A stretch of DNA of 64,000 nucleotides, taken from Cohnella herbarum (GTDB taxonomy: Bacteria > Bacillota > Bacilli > Paenibacillales > Paenibacillaceae). Location of the stretch: positions 2,170,001 through 2,234,000 of the forward strand of contig NZ_CP051680.1 in the NCBI RefSeq assembly GCF_012849095.1, in the 5' to 3' direction. The translations under genes and the position numbers were made by a program. The notes beneath the pieces were generated by a model. The model did not search any database and was not told where the DNA came from. It saw nothing but the letters and a program-made list of their open reading frames with translations. Shown piece after piece: positions 9,719 through 17,105 of this stretch. How positions within the stretch are numbered: the first letter of the stretch is position 1; every line of letters begins with the position of its first letter.

Positions 9719-9721
9719 GAA

Positions 9722-9754
9722 GGCCCTCGTCGCGAGACGGGGGTCGACTTTTTT
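9722..9754 (+). terminator. orphan plus-strand terminator
   Basis: The arms GGCCCTCGTC and GACGGGGGTC pair over 10 bp, including two G-T pairs, around the tetraloop GCGA. They are followed by GACTTTTTT, which is the form of an intrinsic terminator on the plus strand. The nearest plus-strand gene upstream, ylbJ, ends about 1.5 kb away and minus-strand genes lie between. It could end an unannotated plus-strand RNA. Confidence 0.55.
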
Positions 9755-9803
9755 GTTTAAAACACTGAACCTCCAGGTACGCTACATATGGAAGAAAGTC
9801 CGA

Positions 9804-10070
9804 TCAATCGGGGTTATCTACTTTCATGATATCCATAAACGGTACTTTGGTTAGATCACCTTGCTTCTCAACATGGACTAATCTTGTCCTTGTATCTAAT
9901 GCGACGATAACGCCTTGTACCGGTTCATCCAACCCCCAAACGGTTAGAACGACTTCGGACTCCTCGTTCTTCGCTTCGACAAGTCTCTCCCCGATTTCTT
10001 CGAGAATAGCTTCGTCGCGCGTCGGTCTCTTATCCTTGGCTTTCTTCTTTGGTTTTTCTACTGGCGGCAT
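9804..10070 (-). CDS. YolD-like family protein
   Basis: 88-residue hydrophilic protein. From about residue 30 it follows the YolD pattern: a helical LEEIGERLVEAKNEESEV stretch, then a small beta fold with VQGVIVALDTRTRLVHVE and a terminal KVPFMDIMKVD. YolD-like proteins are small SH3-like proteins often found with Y-family polymerase genes, none of which is here; the function is unknown. The start is the ATG at 10068-10070, with AGGAG 9 bases upstream. The N-terminus is lysine- and proline-rich. The family call is by pattern only. Confidence 0.6.
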   Translation of the reverse strand: MPPVEKPKKKAKDKRPTRDEAILEEIGERLVEAKNEESEVVLTVWGLDEPVQGVIVALDTRTRLVHVEKQGDLTKVPFMDIMKVDNPD

Positions 10071-10221
10071 AGCGATCACTCCTAATATTCTTGGATGTCA
10101 GGGTTGAAAATTGAAGGTTCTTACCGTTCGCCCTCCTGCAGGAACGACTTTGCGCGGCTTCCGGTGAAACATCTTATTCTAGCATTCGTATGACTAAGAA
10201 AACACTCTTTGGAGGTCTGTC

Positions 10222-10314
10222 ATGACTGAACTATTCGAAATTGGCGCGATTGACATGTTTTTTGTTGTCGACCAGGGCGACGATAAAGACAAGTTTAGAT
10301 ATAAGTTAAAATAG
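10222..10314 (+). CDS. possible 30-residue micropeptide
   Basis: A short frame, ATG at 10222 and TAG at 10312-10314, has GGAGG 6 bases upstream, a better ribosome site than many genes here. The peptide begins MTELFEIGAIDMFFVVDQGD and ends in a basic tail rich in Lys, Asp and Tyr. It lies 81 bases before the DUF2642 gene and on the same strand, so it could be a leader peptide or a small gene of that unit. Only the start signal and open frame support it. Confidence 0.45.
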   Translation: MTELFEIGAIDMFFVVDQGDDKDKFRYKLK

Positions 10315-10395
10315 CGTTAGTGAGTTCCATAGCCCACTCCTCGGTATAGGCAACCGCATATGATGTGATCGAATATAACCCGAGGAGTGGTTCAT

Positions 10396-10650
10396 TTGTA
10401 TCATCAACACCTTAATCAGGTCAGTCCGGCTCAGATTAATCCTAGTCAAATACAAACCGTTTCGTTAGTCGACCCCTACGTGGTCGAAGCTCTCAAAAAG
10501 CTAGTCGGATGTTACGTTTGCTTTGAAACAACGCGGGGAAGAATCGAGGGTATTATTATAGACGTCAAGCCTGATCATGTTCTTCTTCAAACCCATAAGC
10601 ATCAGGTATGCGTCCGAATTGCGGAGATTGTTTGGACAATGCCTTTATAA
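10396..10650 (+). CDS. DUF2642 (YuzF-like) protein
   Basis: Small protein of 84 residues with the DUF2642 pattern in its second half: LVGCYVCFETTRGRIEGIII, DVKPDHVLLQ and a final VRIAEIVWTMPL. The family occurs in spore-formers, often in several copies and sometimes associated with the spore coat; no activity is known. I prefer the TTG at 10396-10398, since GAGGAG lies 8 bases upstream; the GTG at 10387 overlaps that site. A strong terminator follows 7 bases after the stop. Confidence 0.75.
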   Translation: MYHQHLNQVSPAQINPSQIQTVSLVDPYVVEALKKLVGCYVCFETTRGRIEGIIIDVKPDHVLLQTHKHQVCVRIAEIVWTMPL

Positions 10651-10656
10651 CTTTTC

Positions 10657-10686
10657 GAGGGAGTTGCTCAGACAACTCTCTTTTTT
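10657..10686 (+). terminator. intrinsic terminator after the DUF2642 gene
   Basis: GGGAGTTG and CAACTCTC pair around a 6-base loop and are followed by six T residues on the plus strand. Confidence 0.9.
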
Positions 10687-10790
10687 ATCCTTTGTTCACA
10701 GATAAAAGATCTATGGTCCGCCAGTCAGCTGACCACCCCCTTGTTAATTGTAGGCAGGCTGAAAGTCGGATTTGCGACAACACGAAAGAA

Positions 10791-10830
10791 CGGCCGCCCG
10801 GAATATCGATTCCGGAGGCCGCTTTTTCTT
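10791..10830. terminator. terminator-like hairpin, probably bidirectional
   Basis: CGGCC-GC-CCGGAAT pairs with ATTCCGG-A-GGCCG around a 4-base loop, making a 12-bp stem with a small internal loop. TTTTTCTT follows on the plus strand. On the minus strand the tail TTCTTTC is weaker, but it lies 16 bases past the stop of the small secreted-protein frame at 10846-11001 and may end that gene. The DUF2642 gene already has its own terminator. Confidence 0.65.
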
Positions 10831-10845
10831 ATCTCCAACTTATTT

Positions 10846-11001
10846 TCATGCATTCTTCTTCTGATATTCTTTTACGTATCGAGCTAGTTTTTTGGATTGT
10901 TCAAGCTTCTGGTTCTCTTCTTTACTTCCGCCGACGACTTGCGGCACTGCGCTCGTTACATTCGGAACGGCAAGAAATAAGGCTAGGGCGATGACGATCA
11001 T
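10846..11001 (-). CDS. possible small secreted protein
   Basis: A 51-codon frame whose product starts MIVIALALFLAVPNVTSA, a convincing signal peptide with an Ala-x-Ala-like end near residue 18. A highly charged helical tail follows (KEENQKLEQSKKLARYVKEY). GGGGAG lies 14 bases before the ATG, further than usual. Another ATG 8 bases upstream has better spacing but reads into a different frame with no protein character; a one-base change there would fuse the two, so the 5' end may be frameshifted. The family is unknown. Confidence 0.45.
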   Translation of the reverse strand: MIVIALALFLAVPNVTSAVPQVVGGSKEENQKLEQSKKLARYVKEYQKKNA

Positions 11002-11083
11002 TTTTCATTGTCTAACTCCCCTATTGGCTCAACGTGCTAAAAATCCACTTAGCGGTAGATGAAGCCTAAATTTGCATCGCTTT

Positions 11084-11452
11084 CTAAATATCCGTACCGA
11101 AAAAATCACGAACCGACTTGCTAGACCACCCGCCGTTTCCCGGATCGCTAACCGAGCCGGCAAATCCCGGCTTAGGCGGCCTTCCGGGAATCGATGGGGC
11201 CGACGGAGCGCCGCTCATTCCAGGGATGGAAGGCAAGTAGGCCGTAGCGGATCTCGCAAATCCGACGATGCCGCCGGAACGATCCCTCAGAACGCCTTTC
11301 TCCAAATAACCGATGGGCTGACCCGTCAGCGTATAAACCTGCTTTTCCTGCTGAAGCCAACCGAGATTGCGACCGTTCCGGCTAACGAATCGATCCCCTT
11401 CCACCAACAAGAACGCTGTTTGTCCATAACGATCGAAATACCAGTCATTCAC
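11084..11452 (-). CDS. 4-fold beta flower domain protein
   Basis: 122-residue protein with four short repeating strand units, visible as NGRNLGWLQQ, VYTLTGQPIGYLEKGVLRD and RSGGIVGFARS. A Pro- and Gly-rich middle and the C-terminal GGWSSKSVRDFFG follow. This matches the 4-fold beta flower family, small soluble proteins of unknown function in Firmicutes. The start is GTG at 11450-11452 with GGAGG upstream. It stands alone between the small secreted-protein frame and the tatD-like gene on the same strand. Confidence 0.7.
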   Translation of the reverse strand: MNDWYFDRYGQTAFLLVEGDRFVSRNGRNLGWLQQEKQVYTLTGQPIGYLEKGVLRDRSGGIVGFARSATAYLPSIPGMSGAPSAPSIPGRPPKPGFAGSVSDPGNGGWSSKSVRDFFGTDI

Positions 11453-11542
11453 CGCTACGCACCTCCGGTTTTTTACCGATTATACCATGAAATTCTATGA
11501 AAAATGTCGAAAAATGTAATCTGAGAGCATCACAATTAAAGG

Positions 11543-12346
11543 CTATAAATCATCCCAACCGTAAAAAGAGAGGCAATTGCGCCTAACGACCTCTTGGACG
11601 GCTTTCACCTCGACCGATCGCAACTTTGCGATCTCGATCAAGACATCGCGAACCATACCGGGAACGGTGGGTTTCCCGGCGAACGGTCCCTCGAACGGCC
11701 AAGGCCCGTCGGTTTCGACCATGAGATTACGCAGCGGGACCCTTATCGCCAATTCCTTGATCGCAGCCTCGTACAATACGTCAGGCGTTATCGATATCAT
11801 GTAGCCGTTCCGAACAATACGCGCAATCGCCGCCGAACTCCCTTTAAACCAATGGAAGTGCGCACGACGAATCGCGTAACGTTCAAGCATGTCCATGACG
11901 ACGTCGGCATCCTCGTACACCGCATGAAGCGCGATCGGCTTGTCCAGCTCGGCGGCCAACCGAACGAAACGTTCCAATTGGAACAGATACGGCTTTAGAT
12001 CGAACGCGTTCCCGCTCGTTTCCGCATCCTTGCGCGTATAATAGGGAAGCCCTACTTCTCCGATCGCGAAAACCTCGTTTCCCGCATCCCGCTCCCGTAT
12101 CCAGTCGCATAGAACGTTCACTTCCGGCTCCTCCAGCGGAGACAGCTCGGGATGATGTCCATAAGCCGGCATGATCCGTCCTGACCAACGAATGGCCGTT
12201 TCGCGGTTTGCGATACAAGAGTTCATCCCCATCGAAACGGCCACAAGTCCTTCGATTCCCGACGAATCCAAGTTTTCCATTATTTCCTCCCGCTCCGCAT
12301 CGCCGTATAAATCCAAATGAACGTGAGCGTCAAACAAGCGCCGCAT
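11543..12346 (-). CDS. TatD-family metal-dependent hydrolase in the thiamine transport operon
   Basis: 267-residue TIM-barrel hydrolase with the metal-site residues of TatD enzymes: H8 and H10 in DAHVHLD, the Glu in AIGEVGL, the His in ALHAVYED, the His in AHFHWFKG, and the Asp in VETDGPW. TatD proteins include 3'-5' DNases and other phosphoesterases or deacylases. Its ATG lies 17 bases inside the ATPase gene, so it is translationally coupled to a transporter under TPP control. That location suggests a role on an imported thiamine precursor, which is my inference; general nuclease function is the alternative. Confidence 0.85.
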   Translation of the reverse strand: MRRLFDAHVHLDLYGDAEREEIMENLDSSGIEGLVAVSMGMNSCIANRETAIRWSGRIMPAYGHHPELSPLEEPEVNVLCDWIRERDAGNEVFAIGEVGLPYYTRKDAETSGNAFDLKPYLFQLERFVRLAAELDKPIALHAVYEDADVVMDMLERYAIRRAHFHWFKGSSAAIARIVRNGYMISITPDVLYEAAIKELAIRVPLRNLMVETDGPWPFEGPFAGKPTVPGMVRDVLIEIAKLRSVEVKAVQEVVRRNCLSFYGWDDL

Positions 12347-13115
12347 CCCCTTCGCCCAACAGTTCCAGCACTTCTTTCTTCAAATCGACGAACTCGGGAG
12401 ACGTCCAGACGTCGGCCCTGCGCGGACGCCCAAATGGGATCACGATCTCGCGCAACACCGTTGCGGGGGCGGGAGATAACACGTATATGCGATCCGACAG
12501 CATGAGCGCTTCTTCGATGCTGTGCGTGACGAACAATACCGAGCGCCTGTCCGCTTCCCACAGCTCTAGCAACCAGCGCTGCATGTCCGCTCTAGTCAAA
12601 GCATCCAAAGCAGCGAAAGGCTCATCCAAGCACATGACGTTCCGTTTCATGAGCAGCGCGCGCAAGAAGCTCACCCTCATCTGCATCCCTCCGGACAGTA
12701 CATGAGGGTATTCCTTGGCCACTGCCTTGAGATGGATTTTCTCAAGCCAGTCGGCAGCCAGTTCTCTAGCTTCTTTCTTCGAGGTTCCGGCAGTAACGAG
12801 AGCAGACGAGATGTTATCCTCAACGGACAACCAAGGAAACAATGCCGGTTGCTGCGGCATATAACTGATCAGTCCGCGTTGTCCGGTGACCTCTTTGCCA
12901 TCGATCAGAATTCGTCCGCCATCCGGACGCTCCACGCCGCCGATTAATCGGAACAACGTGGATTTGCCGCTGCCCGAAGGCCCGATTAAAGTGACAAACT
13001 CGCCCGCTTTAACATGCAGACGGATGTCGCTCAATACGGATACCCGCTCTTTGCCTCGCATATAGGCTTTGTCGATTCCGATGAGTTCCAGCGTGCTTCC
13101 GACGGAGTTCCTCAT
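12330..13115 (-). CDS. thiZ: ABC transporter ATPase for thiamine precursor (ThiZ type)
   Basis: Energises import of a thiamine pyrimidine precursor. The 261-residue protein has Walker A GPSGSGKST, a Q-loop near YMPQQPALFPWLSV, the signature LSGGMQMR, Walker B VMCLDEPFAALD and the switch His in VTHSIEEA. This is the nitrate/taurate/HMP type of ATPase. The start is ATG at 13113-13115, which overlaps the permease stop as ATGA. The TPP riboswitch at the head of the operon gives the substrate class; the exact substrate (HMP or formyl-aminopyrimidine) is not shown. Confidence 0.85.
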   Translation of the reverse strand: MRNSVGSTLELIGIDKAYMRGKERVSVLSDIRLHVKAGEFVTLIGPSGSGKSTLFRLIGGVERPDGGRILIDGKEVTGQRGLISYMPQQPALFPWLSVEDNISSALVTAGTSKKEARELAADWLEKIHLKAVAKEYPHVLSGGMQMRVSFLRALLMKRNVMCLDEPFAALDALTRADMQRWLLELWEADRRSVLFVTHSIEEALMLSDRIYVLSPAPATVLREIVIPFGRPRRADVWTSPEFVDLKKEVLELLGEGDAALV

Positions 13116-13897
13116 GAGGAAGCCCCCTTCCAGTCGTTTTGCGGACGCGGTTTCCACCGAATCGTTAGGCGTTCCGCGATGACGACCGCATAGTAGAACA
13201 AGAAGCTCAGCGTGACGATACAGACGATCGAGCCGAATACGCCCGGTTGGTCGAATCCGTTAAACTTTAGCTTCAAGTAATAACCGATCCCTTTGTTCGC
13301 CCCGAGCCACTCGGCGACGATCGCGGATGATACGACGTAGGTAGCCGCGATCCGCAAGCCGGAGAACAAGTAGGACAAGGAGGCCGGAAATTCAAGCCTC
13401 TTCAGCTTCTCCCACCGAGAGGCGCCGATCATTCCCAAATACTCTCGCAATTGCGGCTCGGCTTGTCCGAGACCGACTAGAATCGATAACGTAACCGGAA
13501 AAAAACATACGAGGACGAGCAGGATCAGCTTAGGCGTTAAGCCGAACCCGAACCAAATCATCAATAACGGCCCTAAAGCGATAAGGGGGACGTTCTGAGA
13601 AAGCACTAAGAGCGGAGCGAATGCTTCCCTAAGAAAAGGAATCACGTGCAGAACGATCGCGACTACGATCCCGATTACTAATCCTAAAACGAGCCCTGCC
13701 AGTGCCAAAGAAAACGTCGCGACGACGTGCTCCCACAAAACCCCGGAATCTTCGTACATCGTAACGGCGATATCCGACGGCGCGGGCAAAGTGAACGTTT
13801 CGATCCGGAAGATCGCGCATACGGCTTCCCACGCTCCCACGAACGCGAACAACGTGACGACAGGCAGCCATATCCCTCTAGTTCGGTTATTGCCCAT
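13112..13897 (-). CDS. thiX: ABC transporter permease for thiamine precursor (ThiX type)
   Basis: Inner-membrane permease with about six hydrophobic helices in 261 residues. The binding-protein-dependent transport signature EYLGMIGASRWEKLKRLEFPAS contacts the ATPase. It overlaps the preceding thiamine-binding gene by 11 bases and the ATPase gene by 4, so all are translated together. It belongs to the NitT/TauT/SsuC permease family, assigned to thiamine precursors by context. Confidence 0.85.
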   Translation of the reverse strand: MGNNRTRGIWLPVVTLFAFVGAWEAVCAIFRIETFTLPAPSDIAVTMYEDSGVLWEHVVATFSLALAGLVLGLVIGIVVAIVLHVIPFLREAFAPLLVLSQNVPLIALGPLLMIWFGFGLTPKLILLVLVCFFPVTLSILVGLGQAEPQLREYLGMIGASRWEKLKRLEFPASLSYLFSGLRIAATYVVSSAIVAEWLGANKGIGYYLKLKFNGFDQPGVFGSIVCIVTLSFLFYYAVVIAERLTIRWKPRPQNDWKGASS

Positions 13898-14189
13898 CGG
13901 GATATTTCTGCAACAGCCGAGCCATCGAAGCGCCCTCTTGGCCGTCTACGACCAGTTTGATTTGCGACATGACGGACGGGCTGCCCATCTCGAACATAGC
14001 GGCGTTCATCCGCTTAACGATGTCGATCAATTGATCCAATTCGCCTTCCATCGTCGTCTCCAATGACGCTACCCGGTAGGCGACTCCCGACTGTTTAATG
14101 ATTTCGATCGCTCGGTCGACGTATGGAATAACCTCTTCTCCCGGTTTTACCTTCGGTAAAATCTGTATGCTTAGCAGCGCTTGAGCCAT
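13887..14189 (-). CDS. thiamine-binding protein, MTH1187/YkoF family
   Basis: 100-residue ferredoxin-like domain protein of the DUF77 group, shown in other organisms to bind thiamine or related compounds. Typical features are the starting strand LLSIQILPKV, AYRVASLETTMEGELDQL and a closing basic region. There is no signal peptide, so it acts in the cytoplasm. It sits between the binding-protein and permease genes of the TPP-controlled operon, where it may buffer or sense the imported compound. It is too short to be a transport subunit. Confidence 0.8.
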   Translation of the reverse strand: MAQALLSIQILPKVKPGEEVIPYVDRAIEIIKQSGVAYRVASLETTMEGELDQLIDIVKRMNAAMFEMGSPSVMSQIKLVVDGQEGASMARLLQKYPDGQ

Positions 14190-14213
14190 CGTTTTCCACT
14201 CCTCACACTTTAA

Positions 14214-15266
14214 TTATTTCGGCAGGAACTCCGTCGTGAACATCTCGTCGTAGTTCAATCCTTCTTTCATCAGCCCGTTCTGGCTCAACCAATCGCCATA
14301 ACCGGACCACACTTCCCGCTTCTGCTCTCCCCAACGCGGGGCGTCGTCCTTGTATTTCGGGCTTAGCCATTTCTGGCTCGCCTTTACCAGATCCGCGTTC
14401 AATTCCGGAACCGCCTTGATCAACAAATCGGCAGCCGCGTCCGGATTGTCGATCGCATATTGATAGCCTTCCGACGCTCCCGCCAAGAAAGCGCGCACGA
14501 GCTCCGGCTTTTCTTGAATCAGCTTCTCGTTCGTTAACAGCAAAGGCGTGTAATAATCCAATTGCTTGCTGTAATCGGTCAAGTACACCATATTAACCGG
14601 TTCGTTCCGCAGTTCCGCTTCGATTCCCGTCCATCCGTAGAAAATCCATTCGAAATCGATGCCTTTCTTCACCGCTGTGAAGAAATCCGCCGTACCCGCG
14701 CTTACGAAGTTCACTTTGCCGACGTCCGCTTGCTGAACGTTCATGATCGATTCGATTACGGCTTGCTCGGCGGGGGAACCCCAACCGCCGTAAGATTTCC
14801 CTTCGAAGTCTTTAGGCTCCTTGATGTTCTTGTCCACGGGAGACGCGAATCCCGACGTATTGTGCTGGATGATCGGCGCGATGGATACGAGCGGCAAGCC
14901 CTGCTCGCGCGCCAAGATCATGCTTTCCTGTGCCCCGACCCCGAAATCCGCCGTATTGTTCGCCACAAGGGCGCTTGCTCCCGCTTCCGGCGGCAGAATG
15001 ATCTCTACGTCCAATCCATGTTTTTTCCACAGCCCTTGATCCCTGGCGACATACAATCCCGTATGGTTCGTATTCGGAGTCCAGTCGAGCACGAGCGTCA
15101 CTTTCTGCAACGCCTCAGACGGGGATGCCGAACCTTCCGAAGATGGCGCGACGCTTCCGGAAGCTCCGGAGTTGCCATTGTTGCCATTGTTGCCGCACCC
15201 GGCCAGCAGCATGCCCGCTAATACCGTTAATCCCAAACCTTGCCAAACTTTACTCTTTCCTTTCAT
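14214..15266 (-). CDS. thiY: thiamine-precursor-binding lipoprotein (ThiY type)
   Basis: Extracellular binding lipoprotein of the NMT1/THI5-like family, 350 residues. It has a signal peptide with lipobox LAGC near residue 24, a Gly/Asn/Ser-rich linker, and the family block LVLDWTPNTNHTGLYVA followed by GLDVEIILPPEAG. It should capture hydroxymethyl- or formylaminomethyl-pyrimidine and hand it to the ThiX-type permease. It is the first gene after the TPP riboswitch and its terminator at 15310-15350. Confidence 0.88.
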   Translation of the reverse strand: MKGKSKVWQGLGLTVLAGMLLAGCGNNGNNGNSGASGSVAPSSEGSASPSEALQKVTLVLDWTPNTNHTGLYVARDQGLWKKHGLDVEIILPPEAGASALVANNTADFGVGAQESMILAREQGLPLVSIAPIIQHNTSGFASPVDKNIKEPKDFEGKSYGGWGSPAEQAVIESIMNVQQADVGKVNFVSAGTADFFTAVKKGIDFEWIFYGWTGIEAELRNEPVNMVYLTDYSKQLDYYTPLLLTNEKLIQEKPELVRAFLAGASEGYQYAIDNPDAAADLLIKAVPELNADLVKASQKWLSPKYKDDAPRWGEQKREVWSGYGDWLSQNGLMKEGLNYDEMFTTEFLPK

Positions 15267-15309
15267 TTCCCTCTCCCTCTCTATCCTGCTAATGCGGAGA
15301 AGAGAGCTT

Positions 15310-15350
15310 CACGAAAAAATCGAAAAACGCCCCCCGATTCCGGAGGGCGT
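15310..15350 (-). terminator. riboswitch expression-platform terminator
   Basis: On the minus strand ACGCCCTCC and GGGGGGCGT pair over 9 bp around GGAATC, followed by TTTTTCGATTTTTT. It lies between the TPP aptamer and the thiY start codon, the position expected for TPP-induced premature termination. Confidence 0.9.
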
Positions 15351-15394
15351 CTTAAATAGCAAAAGACGTATGGCACGCCAGCACGCTCTATCGC

Positions 15395-15505
15395 TAGCTG
15401 GTCTGCTCCCACCTTCCTACGCTGGTACTAACCAGATCAGGTAATAAGGGTCTGCATCTTCTATGGGATGCACTCTCAGCCGGCCTTGTTCCAGCTCCCC
15501 CGGGG
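15395..15505 (-). promoter_or_regulatory. TPP riboswitch (THI element)
   Basis: Read on the minus strand, the aptamer shows the conserved pieces in order: a GGGGGAGCTGG entry, GGCTGAGA, a short variable hairpin with paired GCATC and GATGC, GACCCTT, ACCTGATCTGG, and a closing CCAGCGTAGGAAG. These are the signature sequences of the thiamine pyrophosphate aptamer. With the downstream terminator it should switch the transport operon off when TPP is abundant. Outer boundaries are approximate. Confidence 0.96.
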
Positions 15506-15600
15506 CGTATTCAATTGGCGAAACCCGCTTCTTTCCACACCTATTATAACAAACCGCCCGAAGATGTCTATCCCTTATCGCTTCCCTTATCGCTTCCCGT

Positions 15601-17085
15601 TTAGCGATTCCCGGTCAAAGCGATGATTCTCCGCACCTCGGCAAGATACTCCGGATAATACGGCTCCATTTCATAATGTTCCGTGAATACGGCTTCGAAT
15701 CCTTCGAAATCGAATTCGAAGCCGACTTCGATCATCATTTCCAAGCGCGGCAAGACGAATCGGTCTAGCAGCACCTTTTTCTCGTCTACATACACCGGCT
15801 CGGATAGTCCTCTCCCAACGAAATATCGCAAAATTTCCAAGTACCCCCGAATCGCGGCATCTCCGTAATTGTAGCCTCTGGGAGCATTAAACGCGTAACT
15901 GAACATCGAGAACTTAAGCAAGGTAAACCTAGGATCCTCTTCGAGCAAAGCATAAAGCCAATAAATGTGGTTCAAGCTCGTGCCGATAAACCGATCCAAT
16001 TCGGGTAAGCTCAATAATGCCTCGCGATCGACCACGATCGAGGAAATGAATCCGGAGGCAATGGAAAGCTCCGTAACGAGCCTATCCATCCCTTCCAATA
16101 CTTCAACGGTTCCGTCGTTCCTGAGCACGTCGATCAACAGGAATCGGCTTTTCCGATATAAGAGCGCATAGAGAATCGGCTGGATGGCTCCCGGGATAAA
16201 ATAATCGTCATCCCCTTGGAGCTTCGCGAATTTTCCTTTCGCGAATTTCACGACTTCCACGAAATTTCTCTCGCCGCCGATGTTCTCCGATTGTCTGATC
16301 GTTCTTAGCTGCGGATATTTCATCACGTATTGAGCGAGCACGGCGGAAGTCGCGTCGTCCGAAGCGTTATCGGAGACGCATACTTCGATCAATCCGTTAA
16401 TGCTGGTCTGCGGCAATACGGAATCGAGACATACCTTAAGCTCCTTGCTTCTGTTATAAGTCGGAATGCAGATCGATAACAGAGGCCGGTCTCTACGTCG
16501 ACGCAGAACGTCCGCAATCTCCTCTTCCGTCTCGACCTTAATCCATTCCTCGGCAACGGTATCGAACATTTCCGTCAGCTTGGCGGGAACGCCCCAGACG
16601 ACGGAATAGTCCGGTACGTCGCCGCGAACGACGCTGCCTGCTCCGATCACGCAGCCTTTCCCGATTTTCATGGCACCTTCGATTACCGCATGCGCTCCGA
16701 TATAGGTGCCTTCTCCGACAATCAAACGGTTTATCCCGGCATGGCGGTAGCCTTGCTTAGAGACCGGAAGACCGGTTTTCCGGTATTCGGCCTCCGTATC
16801 CGACAGCACCGCATGCGGTCCGCACCAGACTAACCGCTCTAATTCAACGTGATTCTCTGCCGTTACGATCAGGCCGATATCCGCTTGTACGCCGTCTCCT
16901 AGAATGATTTTCGGCCGCGAACCGTTAATCGGCGAAGTCACGATCAATCGATGACCCGAGCTCACGATGGCCTCTTTACCGATCGATATTTCTTCGGCGC
17001 CATGCATCAATCCCGGAGCTTCCAAATTCGCGTTTTCCCCGAGAAAATACAACTTGTGCTCGCTCGGCCGCAATTCCCCCTCCAT
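15601..17085 (-). CDS. fusion of hexapeptide-repeat domain and family 2 glycosyltransferase
   Basis: 494-residue two-domain protein. Residues 1 to about 180 form a left-handed beta-helix of the acyltransferase type, ending in the typical segment IGAGSVVRGDVPDYSVVWGV, and include several hexapeptide turns. From about residue 201 (PLLSICIPTYNRSKEL) there is a GT-A glycosyltransferase with CVSDNASDDAT and the metal-site-like LQGDDDYF. It probably adds a sugar to a surface or spore glycan and may acetylate it; substrates are unknown. It is last in a three-gene cluster, 20 bases after the preceding gene. Confidence 0.82.
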   Translation of the reverse strand: MEGELRPSEHKLYFLGENANLEAPGLMHGAEEISIGKEAIVSSGHRLIVTSPINGSRPKIILGDGVQADIGLIVTAENHVELERLVWCGPHAVLSDTEAEYRKTGLPVSKQGYRHAGINRLIVGEGTYIGAHAVIEGAMKIGKGCVIGAGSVVRGDVPDYSVVWGVPAKLTEMFDTVAEEWIKVETEEEIADVLRRRRDRPLLSICIPTYNRSKELKVCLDSVLPQTSINGLIEVCVSDNASDDATSAVLAQYVMKYPQLRTIRQSENIGGERNFVEVVKFAKGKFAKLQGDDDYFIPGAIQPILYALLYRKSRFLLIDVLRNDGTVEVLEGMDRLVTELSIASGFISSIVVDREALLSLPELDRFIGTSLNHIYWLYALLEEDPRFTLLKFSMFSYAFNAPRGYNYGDAAIRGYLEILRYFVGRGLSEPVYVDEKKVLLDRFVLPRLEMMIEVGFEFDFEGFEAVFTEHYEMEPYYPEYLAEVRRIIALTGNR

Positions 17086-17105
17086 GCCGAGTCCTCCTTA
17101 TCGGC

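Noticed and set aside
14562..15221. A 219-codon plus-strand open frame opposite thiY
   Set aside because: Antisense to a complete lipoprotein gene; the product is Arg/Phe/Val-rich with no domain pattern and no start signal.
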